From NCBI GenBank assembly GCA_023091735.1, contig JALKBU010000409.1, positions 1-42,225 on the forward strand: a stretch of DNA of 42,225 nucleotides. Direction: 5' to 3'. This document shows positions 8,419 through 18,090 of this stretch, in pieces (position 1 is the stretch's first letter; each line of letters begins with the position of its first letter). Under the pieces are notes generated by a model. The model was not told the origin of the DNA, did no database searches, and saw only the letters and a list, made by a program, of their open reading frames with translations. A program made the translations under genes and the position numbers. This DNA comes from Trichomonas tenax (lineage: Eukaryota; Parabasalia; Trichomonadida; Trichomonadidae).

Positions 8419-8833
8419 CTGTCTAATAACATGAAAAGCAGATACCTATAGGCTATCTGTACGTCATGTTATTAGACAACAAAAGTACGTGATGCTGATC
8501 GATGAATGAGATGTTTGTATCAGTCGCATTTTCTAATACTCTCTAAGGTTTATGTGGCATGGAATGTCATAGAAACTTTAGAAAGTAGTAGAAAATGTCT
8601 GTATGAATTGGAGCATCAAATTAATGAATATGAGCGAATTTCGAAGACATCAACGACCAATAAATGGCTGGCTAAGAAGAACAGCTTCGAATTGGCCATT
8701 TGCTGGCAGTTGATGCTTTGATTGTGATGATATTGGAAGAGAATCGATGAATTCGTGTGTTCTCCAGTAGCTTTCCATTGGCTAAAGTGACATATGCATT
8801 GGCAGACCCTCAAAATCAATGAAAAAATAGTGG
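8419..8833 (-). ncRNA. Four-hairpin block, copy 1 (inverted orientation)
   Basis: Read on the minus strand, four hairpins follow in order: H1 8833-8764, H2 8716-8647, H3 8597-8527 and H4 8479-8419, spans of 70, 70, 71 and 61 nt. Stems: H1 13 Watson-Crick pairs plus 2 wobbles of 17; H2 GCATCAAC with GTTGATGT continuing over about 21 positions; H3 about 25 positions; H4 TGTCTAATAACATGA with its complement, perfect. Block length, hairpin order and single-stranded flanks (ATCAAAGCATCAAC; TTCGAAATTCGCTCAT) match copies 2 and 3. Short ORFs across it are not conserved as protein. Candidate polycistronic hairpin RNA. Confidence 0.55.
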
Positions 8834-9143
8834 AGAAATATCAATAATTATTATAACGTACTTTTTAAAAACTTATAAACACTTTTTAACAATATAATAC
8901 TTTTTATAATCTAAAAAACAACTATGTCGTTTATTTAAAATTACAAATATCACCTTTCATTCTATATAAAATGAAATTTACTTGAACAAATTAATTATTT
9001 TTTGATCCTGTAATTTGTCTTCTTCAAAGTATTTTGTGATTTAAAAACTAATATTAACAAACAAAACATTTTGCAACATCATATTTTGTGATTAAATCTG
9101 ATTTTCAAGAAAAAGTACGATATAAAGATTGTTTATGCGTTAT

Positions 9144-9567
9144 CCAGTAGTTCTTCAGTGATTAGGAGTGATACCATGGCAGATATCCCTCTAGTCAATG
9201 AAGAGCTAGTGGTTTGCCGTTCAACATTTTCCAAGTTCTTCCGTTATCTCGCAATTTCAGCACAATCAAGGCACCAACAGTCAACAAACCGCAAACACGA
9301 AGCTTTTCTTCGTACCCAATGGTTTGCTGACTGTTGGTGCATCGAAATTTGCTCATTTCTAACTCTTTCTAAAACTTTTTATAAATCTACATTTTTAAAG
9401 GATCTCTGAGGTTGCTAAGATATAAGATGGCCTATAAACCTCAGAGATCCGTAGAAAATTCGTTTTATCTAAAAATTACATCCATCGATCTACATTTAGT
9501 GCATTAACTGTCTAATAGGATGCCAAGCAGATAACCTATGAACTTCTTCTTTCCATCCTATTAGATA
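9144..9567 (+). ncRNA. Four-hairpin block, copy 2
   Basis: H1 9144-9212, H2 9271-9340, H3 9400-9450 and H4 9509-9567. H2 has 19 paired of 20 positions (GCACCAAC...GTTGGTGC), H3 a perfect 14-bp stem (GGATCTCTGAGGTT), H4 TGTCTAATAGGATG with CATCCTATTAGATA. Relative to copies 1 and 3, stems differ by paired changes, for example AACATGA/TCATGTT in copy 1 H4 versus AGGATG/CATCCT here. The inner loop keeps GATAACCTATG. Confidence 0.55.
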
Positions 9568-9609
9568 GCTAAACCTTTCTACGATGTACAATATTGTTCA
9601 TGCATTCCA

Positions 9610-10042
9610 CACTAGTTTTTCACTGATTTTGAGGACCCGCAGTGAAGAAATTCCTCTAGATAGTGAAAAGCTAGTGGATCACTATTGAAAATATCACAAG
9701 TTCATCGATATTCTTGCAATCACAGCACGATCAAGGCATCAATAGCCGACAATCCATTGTGTACGAAGGATCTCTTCATCTCCAATGGTTTGCTGACTTT
9801 TGATGCCATCGGTATCCGCTCATTTCTAACTCATTTCAATTCTTTTTTCAAATCTTCACTTTCTACTTCTCTCTGAGGTCCTTGGAACTTTTGGTGATAC
9901 AGGAACCTCATGGAGTCATAGAGAATTCGATAAACCAAAATACTCTATTTATCGATATACATTAGTTGCTTTGCTTGTCTAATTCCAGGAAAAACCGATA
10001 GCTTATGCACATCAGTTTGTCATGACATTAGACAAGCAAAGC
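9610..10042 (+). ncRNA. Four-hairpin block, copy 3
   Basis: H1 9610-9676 (15 paired positions), H2 9735-9807 (about 20 of 25 paired), H3 about 9868-9925 (weaker), H4 9968-10042 with a perfect 16-bp stem GCTTTGCTTGTCTAAT. It follows copy 2 directly in the same orientation; the block is 433 bp long against 424 and 415 bp for the other two. The flank GCACGATCAAGGCATC before H2 and CGCTCATTTCTAACTC after it are shared with copy 2. Confidence 0.55.
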
Positions 10043-10950
10043 AATCTACAATAGTTAGTTTTGCGTTAATTTAATATCATCAAAATTGAACAATTCATAG
10101 CATAAGCTCCCCCGAACAGCGCATTTCAGTATTTATGCAATTTGAATAATTATCGATTTACTGTACTAACAAACGCGAAAATTACATCTATAGAGCAATC
10201 ATATTCGATACACACCCTGCATGATTAAATATAGCTTTTTATCAATATTAAATAAATCTATTAAGATTGATTTTTAATTCTTCAATATTATTGACAATAC
10301 TTCTGATATCAGTGCTCATAATATTAATAGCTGTTGAGGTATTTTGACATTGTCGCTTTACAAAGGATCGCCTTCCCTGACACCTGTCAGATATTTTTTG
10401 ATGCGCTACTATGTTATCCCTATTTCTATTGAATTAGCTACATATACATCTAGGTATACCTTTTTCCTAATCTAATTAATTTCAATTCATCTTTATTTTT
10501 ATTGATTAAATAAATATCTTTTATATGATTTATAAACAACTTAGATACATCGGATACATGTCATCCAAATATGTGATGTATAAATACAAATTATATCACA
10601 AGATTTAACTCATAATTCTTATTTCTTCATCAATATATGTGTAATTTTATTCATCACTTAAAATATAATGTTTATCCATCTAGGATAATATCGCCACAGT
10701 CTTTAAATATCGTAAAACATACAGTAAAAATCTCACTATATTTTAATGAAACAATAAATACATCTAATTCAAGAATACACAATTCTATGATAATATACAC
10801 AATCATGTATATCTCTTCACATTATCTATCCGAAGTTTTACTCGATATTAATCCAAGATCTTGTCTGATTAACTTACTCCAAAACACAACCTGTGTTTCA
10901 TCTACGATGAATATCATTCGTAACAATAGCTGCAGGTGTTGCACCTAGTT
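10043..10950. other. Gene-free AT-rich stretch, about 900 bp
   Basis: No supported gene. The plus-strand ORF at 10637-10948 has low-complexity, hydrophobic composition without a recognisable domain. Confidence 0.5.
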
Positions 10951-10953
10951 TTA

Positions 10954-11790
10954 CTAAATTTTATTCACTCTATAATAGACTTTCCCTTCATTCCGAAATT
11001 TGCAATTGTCAACAATTTTATTCCGAAAGTTACATTTTCCAAAATTTGTGTCAAACAATTTCATAATTGATTTGAGAATAAAATTGTTCAAAGAATATTC
11101 TTCTTGAAATGAATATCCAATATATTTAACATCACTATAACAATTTATTAGCTCAACGGGCTGATTTGCTCTGTTAAGATACGCACATGCCCGAATAAAT
11201 ACACAATCAACGAATGTCATTTTCCCCCATGCCCAGAACATATATCACTATGAACTCCATCAATAATGTTGCAATAATAATATGATAAAGGTCGATTTCA
11301 TACTTCTGTAATAACTTTATCACGGCCATCATAATTATTAATGAACTTTACAATTACAGTGTATCAGGATCAATAATACAAACCATTGAACTCCCTTTAT
11401 ATCCATAATTATAAGAGCAATTCAAATATCTGACATCACTCTTCATTGCACCTAAATGCAACGAGCTATCACCAGATCGTGTAGTATCAATCCCACATTT
11501 ATTAATACTTATTGAATTAACTATAGCTTCTGAATTTGATAGAGAATTTGCATTTCCATACTTGTCATCTGCACGTGTAGAAACATAGCATTCCTTTAAA
11601 TTGCAAAATTTAATATTAGCATGGCACTGATTCATGTATATATATTGCTCCGCTAGAATTCACAGTTTTGCAATTCAAGAAAAAACAATTTTGAATTATA
11701 ATGACTTTTCCTACATGATAAATTGCTCCACCAATGTTGTTACTAGAGAAATCTGAAAATACAGAATTGCTTATGCTACTATTTATTCAA
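10954..11790 (-). pseudogene. Parallel beta-helix (Pmp-like) surface protein remnant A
   Basis: Minus-strand frames together show NNIGGAIYHVGKV and SSGAIYI repeats, then CYVSTRADDKYGNAN, CGIDTTRSGDSSLHL, a frameshift, and MFWAWGKMTFVDCVF followed by VELINCYSDVKYIGYSF. GGAIY-type repeats and regularly spaced N-C residues are typical of right-handed beta-helix proteins related to chlamydial polymorphic outer membrane proteins, a known trichomonad surface family. At least two frameshifts and no start: pseudogene. Same order of segments as copies B, C and D. Confidence 0.65.
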
Positions 11791-11799
11791 TATTTTCAT

Positions 11800-12430
11800 T
11801 CAAAATAATATCGATTACATTTTAATATGTGATCAGAAAAACCGCTTTTGTTTAAGAATATCTCAAACAGGAAGTAATACAAATTCACCAATTGATATTT
11901 TGATATGCGTTCTATATCTAAAACTGCAAGCTTCACAAGTTGGAATTTGAATATAAGTATTATGTCGCATAATAGTGAAATAACACAAAGAAAGATCATT
12001 AACATATGTGAACCCAGCATACTTCACATCACTAGAACAATTAATCAAATGAACTGCTGATGTCGCACTATTTAGTCTTGGATTTGCGCGAACGAATACA
12101 CAGTTAACAAATGTCATATCTCCCTATGCCCAAAACATAAATTCTCCGTTGATTCCATCAAATAGATTACAATAATAAAAAGACAAAGGTTTATACCAAA
12201 CTTCGCAAACAATTCTATCGTGTCCATCATAACTATTCATAAATTTTGCAGTTGATCCAGAATCTGGGCTAATTAAGCAAATCATTGAGCTTCCTTGTGT
12301 TCTATAGTTTGATGAGCAATTCACAAATTCGACATTACTTTTCATCCCATTCATGTGGATTGCGCTGTCTCCTGATTGAGTATTATCAATGCCGAATGCG
12401 AAATTGATTCAGAATTCAAGTGTACAAATG
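11800..12430 (-). pseudogene. Parallel beta-helix remnant B
   Basis: The frame MKSNVEFVNCSSNYRTQGSS to GEFMFWA is followed by an in-frame TAG and then continues as GDMTFVNCVFVRANPRLN. Upstream the frame is broken near 12400 (CGIDNTQSGDSA equivalent). The C-terminal segment HLINCSSDVKYAGFTY is shared exactly with copy D over 211 bp. Stops at a TGA at the same relative position as copy D. Confidence 0.65.
11974..12184. repeat. 211-bp perfect direct repeat, copy 1
   Basis: Identical to 13853-14063 (offset 1879). It carries the shared in-frame stop of beta-helix remnants B and D. Confidence 0.85.
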
Positions 12431-12502
12431 ATTTCTCACAAATTCATTTGGTGAAAACAAATCATAAAATAAAAAAAATATTTATTGAAATGTTATGATT
12501 TA

Positions 12503-13332
12503 CATAATCATAATAAATACATTAATTGTTAAATATAATTTTGAAATATATCTATTATTGAAATTCCTTAAAGAAGGACATTGAAAATTTTGTAAAAGAT
12601 GGTATTGTTGAATTGTAAATAAATTCAGATCATATGAATTTCGAAATGTGTATCCCTGATAATTAACATCACTTGAACAATTAATTAACTCGATATCAGC
12701 GGTTGCTCCATTTAATTCTGGATTTGCATTGATAAACTCACATTTGTTAAATATCATTTTTGCATATGCCCAAAACATATATGTGCTATATTTACCATTG
12801 ATAATATTACAATAATAAAAAGTGAGGGGTAATGTCCAAACCTCAGCAACAATTAAATCATGACCATCAATTCCTTGTAAATACTTCGCAATTGAATTAG
12901 AATTGCTATTTATAACTGCGATAAGTGAACCCCCTTCAGATCCATAATTATTTGAGCAATTGATATATCTTGCATCAATCTTCATGTTATTGAAATGCAA
13001 TGAACTGTCTCCTGACATTGATGAGTCAATTCCACACTGGCTTGTAGATAGAGAATTGATAATTGATTCAGAATTTATTGCTTCAACCGCATTACCATAT
13101 TTTGCATTGTCATGTGTTGAAACATAGCATCTCATAAAATTTGAAGAAACAATATTTATCTTGGTCTGATTTGAATATATTGCACCTCCATGAGTCACTG
13201 CATGACAGGCATTGAAGAAGCAATTTGTAATATTTAATTGACCGCCGTGAAAATTTAATACTGCACCTGTATCAGAGCTTTGAAAATCAATAAATTCCGA
13301 ACTTGCTAATGTACCAACAGCTATATTTGTTG
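12503..13332 (-). pseudogene. Parallel beta-helix remnant C, longest open copy
   Basis: Open from about 13332 without an ATG. Segments in order: LNITNCFFNACHAVTHGGAI, SSNFMRCYVSTHDNAKYGNA, SQCGIDSSMSGDSSLHF, RYINCSNNYGSEGGS, EVWTLPLTFYYCNI, YMFWAYAKMIFNKCEF, IELINCSSDVNYQGYTF. About 275 codons, but truncated at the 5' end (TGA upstream, no signal peptide) and with a C-terminus that drifts from the other copies and lacks a membrane anchor. It best shows what the ancestral repeat unit looked like. Confidence 0.65.
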
Positions 13333-13335
13333 ATC

Positions 13336-13741
13336 ACAGTAAAATAAATTACACATTGTTATCATTTTTATCCTTTTAAGGTTGTTTAAGGTTATGTTAA
13401 TGCTATCTCGGCTGTATAATTTTATTCTTGATCAATATAACATTATCCACATATACGAATGAAATTATCTAAATATTGTATTGAAGATGACACAAAAATC
13501 CAAGATTATGTTCTACATGATGATATTGCATCGATCGATATCAATTGATTATCATTTTATTAACAATGCCATTGTCATGTATGTCCCTAAGATATATAGA
13601 TTGAATGACTTAAATAAATGAAACAAGGGTAATTATTACTTATTTTTTTTTTTTAAAAACTATTTTGAACTCCATCTTCAATAAATTCCAAAAATGAATA
13701 CGAGATCAACTGATCCTAAAACGAATTTGATTACGAATATC
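13336..13741. other. Spacer between beta-helix remnants
   Basis: About 400 bp of AT-rich sequence without a supported feature. Confidence 0.4.
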
Positions 13742-14063
13742 TCAATCAGAAAGGAAAATAAATGCAGTTGCCGGAATTCTAACATGCGTTATATATTTAA
13801 AATCATTTGCTCTGCATGTTAAAATTTGGCAGGAAGGATTAAATAGTTTAACAGTGAAATAACACAAAGAAAGATCATTAACATATGTGAACCCAGCATA
13901 CTTCACATCACTAGAACAATTAATCAAATGAACTGCTGATGTCGCACTATTTAGTCTTGGATTTGCGCGAACGAATACACAGTTAACAAATGTCATATCT
14001 CCCTATGCCCAAAACATAAATTCTCCGTTGATTCCATCAAATAGATTACAATAATAAAAAGAC
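13742..14063 (-). pseudogene. Parallel beta-helix remnant D, short
   Basis: Only the C-terminal portion remains (TFVNCVFVRANPRL to IPATAFIFLSD). 13853-14063 is identical, base for base by eye, to 11974-12184 in copy B, including the in-frame TAG after MFWA; homology stops abruptly at 14063. Confidence 0.65.
13853..14063. repeat. 211-bp perfect direct repeat, copy 2
   Basis: Identical to 11974-12184. Sequence outside the block diverges on both sides, so it was copied recently by duplication or gene conversion. Confidence 0.85.
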
Positions 14064-14562
14064 TCGAGGAAATCCCTATATTTGATTAAATGTTTAAGTT
14101 TGAACTAATTTGAGAGATCACAGCAGACACAGTTTGTATTTGTTGTGTATGTTATTGTCTTAAATGTATTTTTATGAAATATCATATAATTTTATGAGAT
14201 TTTAATATACATTATTTTCCAATTCTATAACTATTCATTTTTCTTCATATTAATAAATGAATTTGAAACATACTATTGAATTAATAGTTCAAACGATCAT
14301 TAACACATTAATAAAAAGATCATATTCGATATGATTTGCAAAATTTGGTAAAAACGCGAGATCACAGTTAAATATTGATGTAGAGTCGTGAAAGAGTCCA
14401 AATACGTGCAAATGAAGTGCGTACACACTTCTGACATCATCGATTTACGCGTCAAAAAAGATGGAAGTCGTCAATATTAAATGTTTAGTTAAAGTGACTT
14501 GAAAATTTGTCATCGCCTACTTTTGCAAGGTCTGCATGAAGGCAATAATTATAAACAATAAT
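14064..14562. other. Intergenic, about 500 bp
   Basis: No gene seen. A TTTACGCGTCA site (14444-14454) fits the recurrent TTTACRYGWCA motif. Confidence 0.5.
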
Positions 14563-14979
14563 TTAATTGCGTTCGCCGCGGATTCTCATGGCGAGCTGGA
14601 CATCACGCTCCATGATTGTGACACGGTTAGCGTGGATGGCGCAGAGGTTTGTGTCCTCGAAGAGGCCGACGAGGTAAGCTTCAGCAGCTTCCTGGAGGGC
14701 AGCGATAGCTGAAGATTGGAAACGAAGATCACCACGGAAGCCAGAAGCGATCTCTCTGACGAGACGCTGAAATGGGAGCTTTCTGATAAGGAGATCTGTG
14801 GACTTCTGGTACTTACGGATTTCACGAAGGGCGACTGTACCTGGGCGGAATCTGTGCTGCTTCTTAGCGCCCTGTGAGTCGACTGTTGGAATAGCCTTGC
14901 GGGCGGCCTTGGCACCGAGGGACTTACGTGGGGTCTTGCCACCTGTTGTCTTTCTGGCTGTCTGCTTTGTACGAGCCAT
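14563..14979 (-). CDS. Histone H3
   Basis: Core nucleosome histone of 138 residues. The start is the ATG of [10 protein letters not shown] at 14979; a longer frame to 15018 is not meaningful. K4, K9, K14 (TGGKTP) and K27 (AARKA) are present; position 10 is Thr and position 28 Ala where animal H3 has Ser, and the segment before the core is two residues longer ([14 protein letters not shown]). The fold ([54 protein letters not shown]) is intact. GC content is much higher than the surroundings, typical of highly expressed genes. The stop TAA is followed by A, giving a TAAA that trichomonads can use for polyadenylation. No divergent H4 partner: the opposite side is the deubiquitinase gene. Confidence 0.97.
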   Translation of the reverse strand: MARTKQTARKTTGGKTPRKSLGAKAARKAIPTVDSQGAKKQHRFRPGTVALREIRKYQKSTDLLIRKLPFQRLVREIASGFRGDLRFQSSAIAALQEAAEAYLVGLFEDTNLCAIHANRVTIMERDVQLAMRIRGERN

Positions 14980-15561
14980 TAAAAAACTTCTAAATTCAAA
15001 CCGCTTTTTCGACATCAAAAAATGTCAAGTAAAATTGTTTACTCGTCACAATTTGAGAAAATTTTCAACGTCATAACATGCATTAATTAAGCTAAGAGCA
15101 ATTTTAAAATTTGATAATTCAAAACCGTTAAGTAAATTTTTTACGTGTCAAACAATGAATATTATCAAAAAGCTGATTTTATCTTAAAATATTACAGTCT
15201 TAACCATGTAGATAAGTCTTCGATCATCAAACTTTTTGGTTTTTGAGAAATGATGACTTTTGAATAAAATTTTAAACAGCTATCATTCAAATATTTTTGT
15301 CAAGTAAACATAGTTACACGTCATAAAATTATTCTCCAAAATAGTATTACACTATATATTGAGAACGATGTCACATTTTTGAAAATATAACCGTTATGGA
15401 AATTCAAATATAACTGCCATATAACATCTTTACATGACATAATGTCATAAATCCAAAAACCTCATTCTTTGTGAAAATACGTCTCCATAGCTTTAGAAGT
15501 GAGAAAACATAGATTTTCAAAATAATTCGGATCTGATCTTAAACGTCAAATTTTATTATTG
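14980..15561. other. Divergent intergenic region between histone H3 and MINDY gene
   Basis: About 580 bp with two exact matches (15140-15150 TTTACGTGTCA, 15429-15439 TTTACATGACA) and two one-off matches (15038-15048, 15313-15323) to the recurrent TTTACRYGWCA motif. Probably the regulatory region of both genes. Confidence 0.5.
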
Positions 15562-16386
15562 ATGGAAGATTTTCAAGTTTCTGATCCAATTTACAGCAAA
15601 ATCATGGGATATGTCGTTGATGGACCAATCCCTGAATCTTGGAGACAACCCTTTTACTTCAAACCAAATTCGAACAGCTTAGTACAAAATAAATCTGGTC
15701 CTTGTGGGCTTTTCGCAGCATTGCAAGCGCACATCATCAAGAAACAAACAGAATGCACAGGGTTTACTCCGCATCAGTTGTTGTGGGAATCAATTCTCGA
15801 AATAATGAAAAAAGTTCGCGGAACATATCTTTTCTGCACATACATCGATCCACAGAGTCGAAGAATAGCTTGGAAAGCTACTTCTGATCTCAGAACAGCA
15901 CAAATCTTCCTTGGTTCCAGCAGATGGACAGATGACCCACAAGCGACGTTATTATTTGCGGTTTCTATAGTTATTCTCGTTGGGCCTGTGTGGCTAAGGT
16001 ACTTTTCGATTCCTGATCACGTTATTGATGAAGCCGGCTATACAAATCTTACTTTCGTTCTTTTATTGATAACAGGCGAAGTATTGGATTCTTATATTGA
16101 TAATAACGCATCTGTTGGTGGAATGCCTTCAAAAGGAACAACTATTCAACCAGAATTTGGTTTATTATCAAATGCTGAGTGCGTTGCTTACCAACAGATT
16201 GGACACTTCTTCACACACCCACACCAAAACATTTGGATCGCTTATTACGGTGCCCACTTCACAACAATGATTGCTGGACCGAATGGAAATTATGAGTTTG
16301 ATTCTCTTTCTAAATATCCATGGGTAGCATTCACCCCGAAGCACCCATTCACAGAACTCATCAACAATGCATATCGTGGAAATTAA
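15562..16386 (+). CDS. MINDY-3/4-type (FAM188) lysine-48 deubiquitinase
   Basis: A 274-residue cysteine protease that should trim polyubiquitin. NKSGPCGLFAALQ places the catalytic Cys at residue 48, in the MINDY GPCG motif; LLLITGEVLDSYIDNNAS corresponds to the family's TG-E block; EFGLLSNAECVAYQQIGHF and IWIAYYGAHFTTMIAG give the catalytic His at residue 232; NYEFDSLS follows as in MINDY-3/4. Only the catalytic domain is present; human relatives are longer. The ATG at 15562 is preferred; the codon before it is TTG. The stop TAA runs into AAATG, a possible TAAA polyadenylation signal. Transcribed divergently from histone H3. Which linkage it prefers cannot be read from sequence. Confidence 0.85.
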   Translation: MEDFQVSDPIYSKIMGYVVDGPIPESWRQPFYFKPNSNSLVQNKSGPCGLFAALQAHIIKKQTECTGFTPHQLLWESILEIMKKVRGTYLFCTYIDPQSRRIAWKATSDLRTAQIFLGSSRWTDDPQATLLFAVSIVILVGPVWLRYFSIPDHVIDEAGYTNLTFVLLLITGEVLDSYIDNNASVGGMPSKGTTIQPEFGLLSNAECVAYQQIGHFFTHPHQNIWIAYYGAHFTTMIAGPNGNYEFDSLSKYPWVAFTPKHPFTELINNAYRGN

Positions 16387-16923
16387 ATGTTTATTAAATA
16401 TTTTTTTTAAAAAAATAAAATATGAATCTGAGCTTTTTGTTTTAGAAACACATAACCCCAAAAACTACATAATTTTAAAATATTTGAATTTTAATATTTT
16501 GATTTCAGTTAAAGCCTCAATATTTCATACAAAAAATCAAAAATCATTTTTAAGGTTCTGAATTCGAACACAAAACACAGGTAAAACACTCTCAATTTTA
16601 AAATATTGGCGTTGATTTTATATTATATTTTTAACAATTCGGAAAATAGATGCTGCGTCATTTGCCATGCCACGTTTTTGTTTGAATCCGGCAGATGACG
16701 GCAAAAATGATGATTTGCCAAAAATAAGAAATCTGTGAAATATCTATGTGATGTGGTGATAACAAAGTTAATGAACATCATCTTGACGATCTTAAACGCG
16801 ATGTCGTTATAATAAATTTAAGCTTTTCATTTTGAAGTGTAAGATCTTCATTTTCCTTTTGCAATGTATCATAATTTTTACAAGCTTCTCTCATATATAT
16901 TTTGTATTGATTTAAACTCTTTG
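16387..16923. other. Convergent intergenic region, about 540 bp
   Basis: No gene recognised. A short hairpin (GTCATTTGCC 16657-16666 with GGCAGATGAC 16690-16699) is present but weak. Confidence 0.5.
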
Positions 16924-17992
16924 CTAGATAATTATGTTTGAGAATAGCTTGTTCCTTTTTTCTTCAGATAATTTTAGTTTTTCTTTAATTGTTAGTATTT
17001 TTTTTTTAAATGAAGAAATTTGCTCTCGATGCTGTTTCTTAAGTAGCACATTTTCTTTGCTTACTTCATTGACGCTTTCTGAAAGAATTTTATTTTGCAG
17101 CTGTAATCTTTTAATTTCATAGCGCAATTTTCGGCAGCATCTTTTATAATAATCAAAATATTGTATTTGTGAATTCAATTCGGAATTTTGTGATTTCAAA
17201 GTTTCATTTTCGGTTCTTATTTGACCAACTGCCTTTGAAGCGCTTATTAAATTTTCTGAGTTCTTGCATTTTGAATTCAATGTCATCTTAATTAGGTGCA
17301 TTATTGTGTTCTGTAATCGTATTGTCTATGTTGTCATTGTTTGGTATTGGTGAATCTTGTGCTTGTTATTTTGGTAGTATTTAAGATAGATATCGGATTT
17401 GTTGTTGGGGAATTCGGCATTTTCTGGAAGTTCAATGCCAGAATCAATACAAACTTGGAAACTTTCAAATCGATTTAAACGAAGACAGATTTCTATCGGA
17501 CGGATGCTGAAGGCATTATCAGGAGAGTCGATGTTGATGATGTTTCTGTAGTTTGTTGTAAGATGTAGTAAAACGTTGAAAAAGTTGTTGACACAACAAA
17601 ATGAAAATAACATCGAGATCGGAGTTGTTTCGAAGGTTGAAGACACTATCGCCGTACTTTTCGAAAAAGTAGTCGAGAATTATGTTGCTGCGTTCGTCGT
17701 TTTGGCAACAACAGAGGTGAACGGGATGGTTTCCGTTAGAATCGACACTCTCGTGGATGAAACTGTTGAGACTATCGAACAGCTCGACAACGGATGCCTT
17801 CCCGTGAATGTAGATCAACTGGAAGAAGTTCAAAGAATCTTTTGAACTTGAAGTGCTCATTAAATACTCGATTCCTTCAACTCCCTTCAGCCTTTTGATG
17901 TCTTCACTCTCAATCATAGTCTCGAGATCGATATTCTTCGGTATTAATGATACAATATTCAGACATCGAAATTGTATAAAAATTTTTGCCAT
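16924..17992 (-). pseudogene. Ankyrin/coiled-coil protein with frameshift and in-frame stop
   Basis: From MAKIFIQFRC at 17992 the frame encodes ankyrin-like helices (SVDSNGNHPVHLCCCQND, IILDYFFEKYGDSVFNLRNN). Near 17625 the continuation (NIINIDSPDNAFSIRPIEIC) lies in another frame, so a one-base indel is needed. That second frame then meets a TAG at 17326-17328 and stays open to 16924, giving a long coiled coil (NETLKSQNSELNSQIQYFD, KENVLLKKQHREQISSFKKK). Ankyrin repeats followed by a coiled coil is a common trichomonad plan. The two lesions make a pseudogene likely, unless they are assembly errors, since composition is otherwise well preserved. The start lies about 100 bp from the divergent RhoGAP gene. 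Confidence 0.65.
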
Positions 17993-18046
17993 CTTTTTCC
18001 ACTTTACAAAATTAACGTCTTTTGAGTCTGTAAAATATGGTCTTTT

Positions 18047-18057
18047 TGTCACGTAAA
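18047..18057. promoter_or_regulatory. TTTACRYGWCA motif in the divergent promoter
   Basis: TGTCACGTAAA (minus strand TTTACGTGACA) lies between the ankyrin start at 17992 and the RhoGAP start at 18091. Confidence 0.4.
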
Positions 18058-18090
18058 ATCGCTTTTCGAGTAAAATGGCAGAAATATATA

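Noticed and set aside
8506..9876. Short ORFs at 8506-8721, 9158-9409 and 9685-9876
   Set aside because: They overlap the hairpin blocks; the three copies do not preserve a common protein frame although they preserve base pairing.
10637..10948. 103-codon plus-strand ORF
   Set aside because: Low-complexity hydrophobic translation, no promoter, no family, next to minus-strand pseudogenes.
14586..14942. 118-codon minus-strand frame within histone H3
   Set aside because: Out-of-frame shadow of the H3 gene, open because of its biased codon use.
16657..16699. Hairpin between MINDY and the ankyrin gene
   Set aside because: Only a 10-bp stem with one wobble; not distinguishable from chance.
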